The notes: a model not told the origin generated them from the letters alone. A stretch of DNA of 64,000 bases from Gigaspora margarita (GCA_009809945.1 WTPW01000705.1:268190-332189); one strand, 5' to 3'; shown: positions 46,200 to 56,384, numbered from the stretch's first letter. Made by a program: numbers and translations.

Positions 46200-46833
46200 T
46201 ATGTCCGACATCTTAGTTACGGTTATTACGACATATGACCGTTACTGCATTGACGTAAAACACATGCTCCCAAATTTCTGCACTTTATAGTCCTGATTTC
46301 AAGATTCAATAAAGTAAATATCAAGTAGGGTTGTATTAACAAAATTACATTTTTACATTACATGAAATTACATTATAACTTACGAAAATGCAGAAATGTA
46401 ATGTAACTTTACAATAAATAATACTTTGTCACATGATCATTACAAAAGTTTTACCGACATTAATAGATATACATTATTATGTTCGGAACTTTATTTTATA
46501 TTTATTTTCATGCCAGCTTTACAAAAATTTTGGTTCAAATTATTCACATGATCAAAATTACATGTAATTTTGATTTCAGAAACTTGCACGTAAAATTACG
46601 TAAAATTACGGTAATTTTCCAACCCTAATATCAAGTAACAAATAAGTGCACATTTTATAAATATAGGATAGTGTTTCAAAATTATCATATTTCGAAGATA
46701 AGTAAGAGTTTAAAATCGCTTAAGTTTTGAATTTCAAATAGAAAATTAAATAGGGGCATGCGAAAATAAAATTTGTAAACTTTAAAAACAAAATTGGATT
46801 TAAAGAACACTCAACTCGAAATAAATAATTATT
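46200..46833. other. Downstream flank of the F-box/LRR gene
   Basis: Around 46350-46620 the words ATTACATTACATG and AAATTACGTAAAATTACG form a weak inverted repeat. No gene. The sequence just below 46834 would hold the 3' untranslated region and poly(A) site of the minus-strand gene. Confidence 0.4.
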
Positions 46834-48465
46834 TTACCTAAAATCAGGTGCATAATCATCAATTTTAAAACCCCTATTTAAATTTTGCAAACCTGTCATG
46901 ATGATTCCAGATAAATTGTTCTGGAATTTCTTACACATTGAAGGATAGCTAATATTATTATTATGAAGACTTAAGGTGGTCAAAGCATTCTTTTTATAAA
47001 AAGCCTCTATTAATGCTTGTCCTCCTTTAAAGCCAAGCCGATTATAAGAAATATTTAGAGAATTTAGAGTAGAATTTATAAAAAGAGCCTCTGCCAATAC
47101 CTCCCCTCCATCGGAACCAATATCATTATTATTAATATCTAAAGAAGTCAAAGTAACATTCACATGAAGAGCACTCGCTAATTCTTTTACTCCTTCTGAA
47201 CCAATTCTATTCTTACCAAGATTTAAAGTCGTTAAGGATTTATTTTTACATAAAGCCTTTGCTAAAGCTTTTCCTCCTTCAACACCCAAATTATTGTTAT
47301 AAAGATTTAAGGAAGTTAAAGTAGTATTTATACCAAGAGCATTTGCTAGCATATTTCCTTTTCCAACGTTAATATAATTATGAGAAAGGTCTAAAGAAGT
47401 TAGAGCAGTGTTTATGCAAAGAACTTTTGCTACTGCCTTTCCTCCCATGAAATCAAGTCCACAATAAGTAAGATTTAAAGAAGTTAGAATAGTGTTTTTA
47501 GAAAGTGCTTCTGCTAATACTTCAACACTCTCATAACTAAGCCTATTATCTCCAATGTCTAAAGTAGTTAAAGGAATGTTTTTACATAAAGCTTCTGCTA
47601 ATGCTTCAAAACTCTTTGAGCAAAGTTGATTATCATAAAGATTCAGATAAGTCAGTGTAGTATTCACACAAAGTGCCTTTGCTAATTCTTTTAACCAGTA
47701 AACATCAAGCCGATTATGAGAAAGATTTAAAGAAGTTATAGCGGTATTTTTATAAAGAACATCTAATAATGTTTCTACCGTCTTAGGATCAAAATAATCG
47801 ATATAAAAATGTATAGAGATAATATTAGTGTTCTTATAAAGGTTCTCAAATATCATTTTATTATAAATATTTCTATCAAGCTTTAAATGTCTAAGGTTTT
47901 TACTAGTTCGTAAAAACATTATAATCAAAGAACATATAATAGCATTTACAGTTTCATCGTCTCTTTTATCGTAATTGTCATGAATAAAAATTGAATTTCG
48001 AGATCCATTCGTACTATATCCTTCGTGATTAAGCCAATTTTTAACTCCATTATTCAAATAAGAGTCAATAGATGTAATATAACTCGTGTAATCAAATAGT
48101 GGTTTTGGATATTTTGGAAAATTAATTTTAAAGGGAACTAATAAGGCTCGTTCTTTAACATTTAATGTTAAAAGACATACTCTTATTAGTCCTCTATTAC
48201 CGAAATAAAAAGTTGGTTCAAGCCATAGAATTGGTACTATAATTCTACACCAACGACGGCTTACCAAAAGGCATGAAAATAAATTTTTACGATTAACCCG
48301 AAGTTTGTTAAATATTTCAAGAAGGCATTCATATGGTAATTTATTCATTTTAAAGGGATCAAGAGTTTTACCAGGAACGTAGTGATTTCTGCCTAAATAA
48401 AGGACAATGTTTAGTTCTTGTTTGCCAAAAATGGAGGGAGTAAAAAGATCTTTGAGATAAGGCAT
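46834..48465 (-). CDS. F-box protein with C-terminal leucine-rich repeats
   Basis: Probable substrate-recognition subunit of an SCF-type ubiquitin ligase. The F-box would bind Skp1 and the repeats a substrate. A single open frame of 543 codons shows the F-box at residues 40-85 (MNKLPYECLLEIFNKLRVNR, SCLLVSRRWCRIIVPILW). A linker of ~150 residues follows, then from residue 241 ten ribonuclease-inhibitor-type repeats of exactly 28 residues (pattern NTxLTSLNLxxN..GxxALAxALxxN), nine full and one partial. Members of this family usually start one or two residues before the LP motif, so Met40 (48346-48348) is the likelier start, giving ~504 residues. The extra 39 codons show nothing recognisable. 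No intron, stop or frameshift is seen. A MITE lies 77 bp upstream of the longer frame. The substrate is unknown. Confidence 0.9.
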   Translation of the reverse strand: MPYLKDLFTPSIFGKQELNIVLYLGRNHYVPGKTLDPFKMNKLPYECLLEIFNKLRVNRKNLFSCLLVSRRWCRIIVPILWLEPTFYFGNRGLIRVCLLTLNVKERALLVPFKINFPKYPKPLFDYTSYITSIDSYLNNGVKNWLNHEGYSTNGSRNSIFIHDNYDKRDDETVNAIICSLIIMFLRTSKNLRHLKLDRNIYNKMIFENLYKNTNIISIHFYIDYFDPKTVETLLDVLYKNTAITSLNLSHNRLDVYWLKELAKALCVNTTLTYLNLYDNQLCSKSFEALAEALCKNIPLTTLDIGDNRLSYESVEVLAEALSKNTILTSLNLTYCGLDFMGGKAVAKVLCINTALTSLDLSHNYINVGKGNMLANALGINTTLTSLNLYNNNLGVEGGKALAKALCKNKSLTTLNLGKNRIGSEGVKELASALHVNVTLTSLDINNNDIGSDGGEVLAEALFINSTLNSLNISYNRLGFKGGQALIEAFYKKNALTTLSLHNNNISYPSMCKKFQNNLSGIIMTGLQNLNRGFKIDDYAPDFR

Positions 48466-48541
48466 GGTGACAAATGCGCGTGCATCTATGTGCCCCCAAA
48501 CCAGTTTGAAAACCGGTTCCTAGCCAATCAGCATCAGATAT

Positions 48542-49127
48542 TAGGGTGATAAACGGACTAAGTAATCAAAACTATGTAAGTTAACTATAGAATTTAATAT
48601 ATTGCAGATTTTTCATGTTACATGAAGGAATCATTATTGATACATATCGATATAACGGTAATGTTAATATATTTATTAAAAATTTCAAACCGATTCAACT
48701 CACTAAAAAGTCAAAGAATTGCTTTGAAATTTTCACAAAATGTCTAAAAAGTGACAAAAAACAAAATTACGTTCGAATATTTTTTGTTAATATGTAAATT
48801 TTAGGTGTTCAACTAATAGAATATATAAATTTATTAAAAAAACTTCGTACAATAAGCACAACCAAAAAAATATACTATAGCTTTTGCGAAAAATCGAGCG
48901 TAACTTTTTAGAGATAATTCTTATGAAGAGATTTCACTCAAAAAGAAATTAGAAAAAGAAGCGAAATATTCAGCGGAATCTTTTAGAATTTTGTACTTTT
49001 CTTATAATTAAATGAAGTAAAATGATATTTTAGTCAATCATTTTTAATTTCACTGAAAAATCTGATCATATTAAAATTACTAATACACCTGACATAGTTT
49101 TGATTACTTAGTCCGTTTATCACCCTA
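48542..49127. mobile_element. 586-bp MITE with perfect 9-bp target duplication
   Basis: Inverted ends of ~35 bp begin TAGGGTGATAAACGGACTAA and continue GTAATCAAAACTATGT, mirrored at 49092-49127. ATCAGATAT flanks both sides exactly (48533-48541 and 49128-49136). A 9-bp duplication with longer inverted ends suggests a Mutator-like family, although the AT boundary also allows an 8-bp reading. It lies just upstream of the F-box/LRR gene. The 60-codon frame inside is not believed. Confidence 0.82.
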
Positions 49128-49139
49128 ATCAGATATGTA

Positions 49140-50590
49140 GATGCTACACGAACGATCAGCGTGTAACATTAAAATTAAAAAAACATTCGTTTATTCAAAA
49201 AATCGTCTTTATCTTGAAATTTCGCATATGAAACTATTTTTTGCATTATAACAAAAAAAATTCCTTGCAAAATTTTGGTATAGATTTCTTTCAAAACCTC
49301 CTCTAACTCTAACACTCCCTTGACCCTAACCCTAACCTTAACAGTTAATCTTTAGTTTTGTTATTAAACAAATAATAACAATGACGATCCTTTCCATTTT
49401 GGGTGGGGGTACATAGATGCATCCGACAAGCGCAGTACTGCAGTAGGTCTATTGATCGAATCACAAAAAATTGGGGTATTGGCATAAAGTCAGCAACAAA
49501 AATTCAGCAAGCAAAGTTGCCAGATGTAGTATTATTGCTTAATGCCGGTATAGTCCGATCCGATACATCCCGACCCTAAATTTTGGCCGATCTTCTGAAT
49601 TTTGCAATGACCTAAGATAAGTTCGTGGTGTAAATCATTTGCACGGGTAACTTCTGGGATGGGTTTGTTAACTCCGAACTATGAATTAATCATTAAAAGA
49701 CGATATCATATCATTCGGTTGACTAAGTAGCTAAGCAGTGATGCATTAGCAAGTTGATAATCACTTGAGTAATCACAATTCCTGTAAGAAAAACCGGTAC
49801 AAAGATAATTTAATGAATTACCAATTATAACCAAATTTGCAGGGTACACATAATACGTACAAGTAGATTAGACCCCAGTTTTATGCATAATGGGCGATAC
49901 CCGTGTATATCTATCTGATTTTTTAACGAGTAATACAAAGTCTAAATAAAAAATGTTATACAAGTTTAGGGTTTGGATTTAATGTAACTGACGGTTGATA
50001 TTTAATAACAGAAAGTCTACAGATCACATGATTTTGCGCTTACCGAGTATCACGTGATATTATACGTACGTAAGTTTTTCGAGGTAGAACTCTTTTAAAT
50101 TTTGGGCAAACTTTCTTAGCAGCTATCTGATAGAATTTGATGAAAATTTTTTGAAATAAATTTTACAGACAATTTATTTAAATAAATTTTCGTCGAAATT
50201 CTATTGAGTAGTTGTTGAGAAATTTTCATTCGAAAGTTTGAGAAATTTCTACAACCGTTAAAATTTGCAGAAATTTTTCTAAACTTTGAATGAAACCTTC
50301 TTGATAACTATCTGATAGAATCGGTAGGATTTTTAAACGAATTTTATAGCAAGTATAATTCAATTTAAAAAATATTTTGTTGAATTACATCAAGTAGTTG
50401 TCTGTTGTCGAAAAATTTTGTTCAAAGTTTGCTACTCCTAATAGCTATGGTAGAAAATTTCCCAAAATTTGAATGAAAATTTCTCAACAATTACTTGACA
50501 GAATTCCTTTTAAATGAATTCTACTTGTTTATATAATTTATTTCAAAAATTCTATCTAATTTTTTATCTGTTAAGGCCAGACCAATTTAA
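49140..50590. repeat. Intergenic with shared-module copy and internal repeats
   Basis: At 49235-49345 there is a reversed module copy (GAAATTTCGCATATGAAACT, CCTTGCAAAATTTTGGTATA, TTGACCCTAACCCTAACC). At 49792 an isolated CCTGTAAGAAAAACCGGTAC end occurs. From 50095 to 50570, variants of TGAATGAAAATTTCTCAACA and CTATCTGATAGAAT recur in both orientations, a decayed inverted-repeat cluster. No gene was recognised. Confidence 0.45.
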
Positions 50591-50599
50591 TTATGTGTT

Positions 50600-50760
50600 T
50601 TACATTACCCCCCCCCTCTTCTGAGCCCCCCCTCTCTCTTATAAAAAAAATATATATATACATATAACGTAATTTCGGCCTAAATTAAGCTTAATTCGGG
50701 CCAGAATTTGAAATAACGCCCTTGCACGTTATTTCGCGCTTATACGAATATAGAATTTTT
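50600..50760. repeat. Poly(C)/pyrimidine tract and short palindromic repeat
   Basis: A CCCCCCCCCC-type pyrimidine run at about 50608-50640 is followed by ATAACGTAATTTCGGCC, the palindrome AATTAAGCTTAATT and CACGTTATTTCGCGC. The second part is a better-kept relative of 415-505. Confidence 0.5.
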
Positions 50761-50844
50761 TATTATTGCTTGTGTTTTAAAAAATTTTTACTTTATGAAA
50801 ATATTATATCTTTTAATAAAATATTGTAAAAGATTTAAAATTTT

Positions 50845-53800
50845 TTACATAGTGGTCTTTTTTTTAGATTTACTAGTCTTAATTTCAATTTGAGTGAAAT
50901 GATCTTTTCCCGATTCTTTACATATCATACAACACGGATAAACTTTTTTAAACCTATCTGTTAATGCAGTTGGCAATTCTAATAAGCCATCCATTGCTCC
51001 ACACCAATAACAAAGTTGAATTTGATCTTCCTTTTTACATGAATAGTAATTTGTTTCAATAGGCGAGTTACAAGATATGTGTTCACGAACAAAGAGAGTG
51101 TTATATAATGAATGATCCTCATCTAAGATTGGTCCTCCACAAGTATAAAAAAAATTTTGAATAGCAAATTGCCATTGTAGTTCTTCATCTTCGTCAAGCG
51201 AATTTAAACTATAAAGACATCGCCATTTTCCACATGCCGTACATTCCACCCATCCATTAATATTTTTATGTGTATAAAGATTATTAGGACCACGCTCTTG
51301 TCCTTCTTGATTTAGTAATAAAGATGGACAATGATCTTCATTCGTTTCATTTCCATACAAAGAATTAAATGAACTATGGTGATTTGAATCTATATTGAAA
51401 AAGTAAATAAGATAATTATACAGTAAATAAACTAATTATAAAAAACTTAAAAACAAACCATCTATAGATGGAATAGGATCTGGTAAAAAGTTAAGTGAAT
51501 TAAACTCTTCAAGTGGCATTCTAATAGGTTTACAAAAAGAGCAATCATATTGCATACACTTTTTTATCTTTAAAAAATGTATATTAGTATATAATATAAA
51601 TTAAAAAATTATATTAAAAAAAATTAAAACTGAAAAGAATATAATATTTGTTGGCAATGCGAGTTTAAAAAAAATTAAAACCTGAAATGAATATAATCTT
51701 TGTTGGCAATGTGAATTTAAAAAGTCCATTAATTTTTTATGTTTTCGTAATTCTGCCCAAGTTGTTTCATTTATTTGAAGGGTATCATCAATATTTTCCA
51801 TTTCCTAAATTAAAAATATTATTAATTTTGTTTATAAAAAAAATATATGTAAAAAAATGCTTAACTTTAAATAAATCCTTTATATCATATTCTAATGCAG
51901 GATCAAAATTTTTAAATGAATTATTATTTAAAACTAATTGTGCAGTTCTTTCATTTAAAAGATTTTGTATATGCATAATACTATCTTTTAACTCTTTTTT
52001 TAAAAGATTATTATTTTCTGTAGCTTTTCGAATTGCTTCAATAGTATCTAATTGTTTAAAAATTTTTTCTTGCTCTAAACTAAGCTCATTACGTGCTAAA
52101 GAAATATTTTGTAAACCTAAATTAAGAATAGACATAATTCTTTCTGCAGGATTTGCCCAACTATGATAGGGTGCAGTTCTCATAGCAATGATCATATCAA
52201 GATCACCTTTAAAAAATAATGAAATAAGTGAAATTTGAACTGATCCAAAATTTGTTCTATGATCTGGACCACCATCTGTATATAAACATAAAATTGGTGG
52301 AATTTCATTAGAAAATTTTAGACTAATAGTTTGAAAAAATTCTGTTGCATGATGAATTGCATTACTACTTTCAAATATAGTATTTTTATATCCTACATAA
52401 ACATCACCACTATAAAAAGAATCTGAGATATTATCTGGAACCTCACAAAAAAAAAAACTGAAGGAGTAATTGATAATTTAGTAAAATCATGATCACATGC
52501 TGAAAGCTAACTATTTACTAATGCCATAGTTGGTCGATTTCGAACATTAGTTGATGTAAGAACCTTTTTTCCAATTGGAATTTTATGTTTATCATCAGCA
52601 GAAATAAAACATACAAATTCTCTATATAAAATTGCAAACTCACGTAAATATCTAAAATATGCAGCACAATAATGTGCATCAGGATGAAATTTTCGAAGTT
52701 GTCTACTTTGAACTTTATACTTAATTTCAAATTTACCTGTATATTGCATTGCATAATTTGTTGTAGAGTTTTTGCCAAAATTGTAATCAAATCCATTCAA
52801 TACTTGGTATATAAATTGTTTCTGGAAGAGGATCATTTTATTGAAGTTTAAGATGAGAAATAATTGTTTCTTGAAGATTACGCACAGAAATAAACCATGG
52901 CAAATGTAAAATAGTTTCATGGCATCTATCATCTACAGCTGGAGTATTCTAAATAAACATAATAAATTAGTAATAAAACTTATTATAAATTATAAATAGT
53001 ATAAAATACCTCATTAAAGTAAGCTTGCAATTCTGACCAAAATATGTCGAATTTTGATCCTTTAAATCCATTATTTGTTCTAAGATCAACAATAATATTT
53101 GGATCCTCAAGTTCCAACATTAATTTTAAACGTTCTTGCATATCTTTACTAATATCATTAAAAGTAGATGTATTACCCGTAAGATCACAATATAGCATAT
53201 TAAGAATACTTGGATTTAAAGTTTTTACTAATGAATACTAATAAATAAAAATAATAAGTAAGTATACAATTAACTAAAATCAGTTTATCTTTAATTACTT
53301 AACCTTGTTTATAACATTTTTTCTCATCATTCGAGTTATATATTGTGGAATAATTTTCATTAATCACTGCAATAGTTTGAGCATTACAAGTTTCATGTTC
53401 ATTATGATTAGAATTTGATTCACTAATTCGCCATACATAATTAAAATTTCCAAGATAATTTCCTTGACTATATCTATATAAAATATATAAAAACTTACTA
53501 ATTTTATTTTAATAAATAAAAATTAAAAAATAAATACCTATATAAACATATCAGAAAAGTTAATTTTAATTCTAGAATCCATCTATAACGCTCAATACAT
53601 TGAGATGGAAGAAACTCAGAAATTTCAATAAAACTATAAGGATCTTTTGTAGCAAGTTTTTTTTTGTAATTCTTCATAGTTAGAATTAATATTTAAAACC
53701 TAAAATTGTTGTAAGACTACAGTTTTTACTAGGCGTACGAACTAATTCAGTAGAATTATGAGAATTATTAGTAAGTTGAGATGACTTTTGCAAATGTTCT

Positions 53801-54570
53801 GCATATTTTCACATCATAGCAACAAAACTAAAAACTTCTGGAATAATTTGTGCCCAACATTCTTTACTTGCCCATATTTCACTCACACTATATTCAATAG
53901 ATTTGCAATGCTCAAGTAATTTTTGGTAAGAAAGTCTTTCTTTTTTGTGATGCGATTTAAAATAAAATGTATTATAGATAGAATTTGATTTGTAAACTGG
54001 CAGCTGTAGAAATAAAGCAGGCATGTGACATGAACGACTTTTTAATAATTTGATATGTGGATCAACATACCAAATTGCACTAGATAAACGTTCTAAAAAT
54101 AATTTGCCTCTTGTATTTTGACTTCCAGCAAACCACCCTCCACCTTTTTCTTTAAAAAGATCAATAAGATCATTATATAGACAATTGCGACTATTTCCTC
54201 GAGTTAGTTTTTCAGGAAAATAAAGTTGTTTGGCATTACTCATCAATAACACATTCGCATCTGGTAATTCAGGTTGTATAGCTTCTTGTAACTCATTAGA
54301 TTCAAGTAAAAATTGAACTATCTTAAAGTCTAATTGAACTAATGCCTGCAAATAATTATCTAGTCCATCTTGCAATATTGTCCATTTATCACTCTTTTTT
54401 TCACGACCAAAAACTTGAATGTTCCTTTCTAAAAATTAAACATCCATGATTTCAAGAAGTAAATCATTGAAGGTCCCAACATTTACAATATAAGCAATGT
54501 TAACAGCAGCTTCATATAAAACTTTAGAAGATTCCTCAACTATAATATGAATATAATTCATACTAGTCAT
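50845..54570 (-). pseudogene. Multi-exon DDE-transposase-like gene with C-terminal cysteine-rich domain, broken
   Basis: Exon-like blocks read right to left: DNYLQALVQLDFKIVQFLLE (54330), GGGWFAGSQNTRGKLFLERL, IERYRWILELKLTFLICLYR (53550), TLNPSILNMLYCDLTGNTST, then QSRQLRKFHPDAHYC and FISADDKHKIPIGKK (52600), LCLYTDGGPDHRTNFGSVQI (52270), MRTAPYHSWANPAERIMSIL (52140), and a C-terminal domain with WVECTACGKWRCLYS, FFYTCGGP, CYWCGAMDGLL and CCMICKESGKD (51000-51260). The two acidic boxes and the N-P-x-E-R box resemble a DDE nuclease. GT-AG introns of 60-115 bp are seen at 51390-51458, 51568-51681, 51805-51865, about 52950-53008, 53242-53303 and 53474-53537. Stops (near 52505, 52785, 52840, 53805) and a one-base slip in a poly(T) run near 52450 break it. 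Whether it was a transposase or a domesticated host gene is unknown. Confidence 0.7.
51605..51730 (-). repeat. ~52-bp duplication of an exon end inside an intron of the DDE-like gene
   Basis: The exon end encoding SHCQQRLYSFQ plus its GTTTTAATTT splice donor (51670-51725) is repeated just downstream in the intron (51615-51668). There it reads CTCGCATTGCCAACAAATAT and TTCTTTTCAGTTTTAATTT. The repeat therefore offers a second, diverged splice donor. Confidence 0.65.
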
Positions 54571-54579
54571 ACGTATTAA

Positions 54580-54860
54580 AAAAAACAATGGTGAGAAAAA
54601 TATTTGCAGATTGCTTTAATATGGAATTAAAATTTGCATTTACTTAGAATAGTAAAGTTAATATGCGAATTGACATCTGGTGATCATCTCAATAGAGTAT
54701 ATATGACATAATTTGATATCTCTATGAGGTGCAACTACAAAAATAGTTAGTAAAAAGATGTGTTAACAATGAGCAGTCTAAAAATTTAAAAAAAAACCTA
54801 TATTTAATTAATAGAGGTCTCGTGTTTTGCATCGGGGTACTTTGCAATGGGGGGTATTGA
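54580..54860. other. Upstream flank of the DDE-like pseudogene
   Basis: AT-rich. No clear promoter motif or inverted repeat matching the other side of the pseudogene was found, so element boundaries for it cannot be given. Confidence 0.35.
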
Positions 54861-54866
54861 AAAAAG

Positions 54867-55650
54867 GGGTACTTTGATCAGTGCACTTACTTTTTTGATA
54901 CTTCTAGATGTACCAAAAATTTATATACTTTTTTGATACCATTATCACGTGATAATTGACAAACAAATAGCCATTTGACGTAATGTAACACAATCTTGAA
55001 AATTTAAAACAAGCATTCGTTTTAGTCAAAATTGTCTGTTATTCAAAAATCCCGTACAAGAAACTAACTTAATGAGAATTTTTTTTAAAAATCTAACCTT
55101 AAATAAAATAATTTCAAAATTACGCTAAAAGTTTTTTAAAAGTGTGGATCTTAATGATATACTGTATTTGAAACATTTATTACACGGATAGAGTTTTTTC
55201 TAAAATTTTATTTATCTTTTTAAAAAAACGTTACATATAATATAGATTTATTCTTTTTTTAAGAAAAACTCATCATATAAATATCGGTTTAAAAATAAAT
55301 ATAGTCTTTGTTAAAAACCTGCGCAACCAGGCCGTAACTAAAAAGTTTAAAAATAAAAATATTATAAAGCGTGCTAAACTTTTTAAAAACAGTAAATTTT
55401 ATTGGTGGACCATGCAACCGAGTTATTTATTAAACCTATGTGGGTTGTTCTTTATAGAAAAGTTATAATATTTATTATACGACATTTTTTTAATAGTTTA
55501 TTGTTTTTAGGGTCAGGTTTGTAATTAGAGTTAAAGTTAGTGCAATTTTAAAAAGCTTGCCATCTGCACGTGATATCAGTATCAAAAAAGTATATAAATT
55601 TTGGGATACATCTAAGAGTATCAAAAAAGTAAGTGCAGGAGTCTCAAAAA
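54867..55650. mobile_element. TIR element with CACTTACTTTTTTGATAC ends
   Basis: GTGCACTTACTTTTTTGATA with AGATGTACCAAAAATTTATA and CTTTTTTGATACC at the left mirrors GGTATCAAAAAAG-type sequence, TATATAAATTTTGGGATACA and TATCAAAAAAGTAAGTGCA at the right. CACGTGATA lies at the inner edge of both. The interior shows two copies of AAAAATAAATATAG/ATAAAATTT type sequence and a weak TTAGGGTCAGGTTTG module. Non-coding. Confidence 0.65.
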
Positions 55651-55670
55651 TGTAAGTTTTGCCTCGGTAT

Positions 55671-55923
55671 CAGGGACACGGAAAAATATTGATTTATATA
55701 GATCAATATAAATCGATATTTTTAGGCCAAATCATAGGGAAATCGATATTTTTGCAATTTTTGCTACACTACTTCAGGCAAAATTAAAAGTATAATTTGG
55801 GCCTGGCACATGGATTTGGCCAACCTAACCTGTCAGCAGGTTTCGGAAATGTAGATAATCATCAAACAAAATTTTTCGTAAACTTGGGCATATCGATTAA
55901 ATCGATATTTTTTCGTGTCCCTG
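55671..55923. mobile_element. 253-bp hAT-type MITE related to the hAT transposon
   Basis: CAGGGACACGGAAAAATATT and ATATTTTTTCGTGTCCCTG are inverted, and CTCGGTAT flanks both sides exactly (55663-55670 and 55924-55931). Ends and the ATCGATTTATA subterminal words match the hAT element at 30835-33182. It could have been moved by that family's transposase. Confidence 0.88.
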
Positions 55924-55931
55924 CTCGGTAT

Positions 55932-56374
55932 TAGGGTGTCCAGGATTATGCGATGCGATATTATGCGCATAATTTGCTATTTTTCGCATCGCATATGCTT
56001 CGCATAAACAAGCAAAAAAAAGCATAAATCACGTGAATAAAAGTTGATTGGTTGTTGGGAATATGTTAACTTCATCCGGCAAGCTTTAAATTTGTAATTT
56101 AGGTGACAGAGTGATGATAGAATGTAGGTCCCGAAAAGTTCCGATGTAGAAAATGAATGAACTTAAATTACGAGCATAGTTGGAGCAAAATTTTTGGTGA
56201 ACGTCCGAAAAAATCCGAAAAACAGAACTAAAAGAATTAATTACATATAATAAAAATCGCATAATCGACCTAATTGATCGCATAATTTTAAATTTATTTC
56301 GCATCCATCGCATAATCAACCTCAGTTCGGCCGCATAATTTACCTCATCGCATCGCATAATCCTGGACACCCTA
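55932..56374. mobile_element. 443-bp TIR element sharing the neighbour's target duplication
   Basis: TAGGGTGTCCAGGATTATGC then GATGCGATATTATGCGC mirrors GCATCGCATAATCCTGGACA then CCCTA. CTCGGTAT lies on both sides (55924-55931 and 56375-56382), the left copy being shared with the adjacent MITE. The interior has repeated TCGCATAATC and ATGCGA words. The minus-strand 116-codon frame at 56086-56436 reads through these repeats (SHIPSRVSRIMRCDEVNYAA) and is not a gene. Confidence 0.85.
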
Positions 56375-56384
56375 CTCGGTATGT

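Noticed and set aside
45838-46238. Two overlapping 87- and 92-codon frames
   Set aside because: They are repeats inside a TIR element read in two frames; no recognisable domain.
51687-52166. 159-codon plus-strand frame
   Set aside because: It is antisense to the better supported exons of the DDE-like pseudogene.
52518-52796. 92-codon minus frame beside the DDE-like core
   Set aside because: It is the shifted frame. The conserved blocks (RQLRKFHPDAHYC, SADDKHKIPIG) are in the neighbouring frame.
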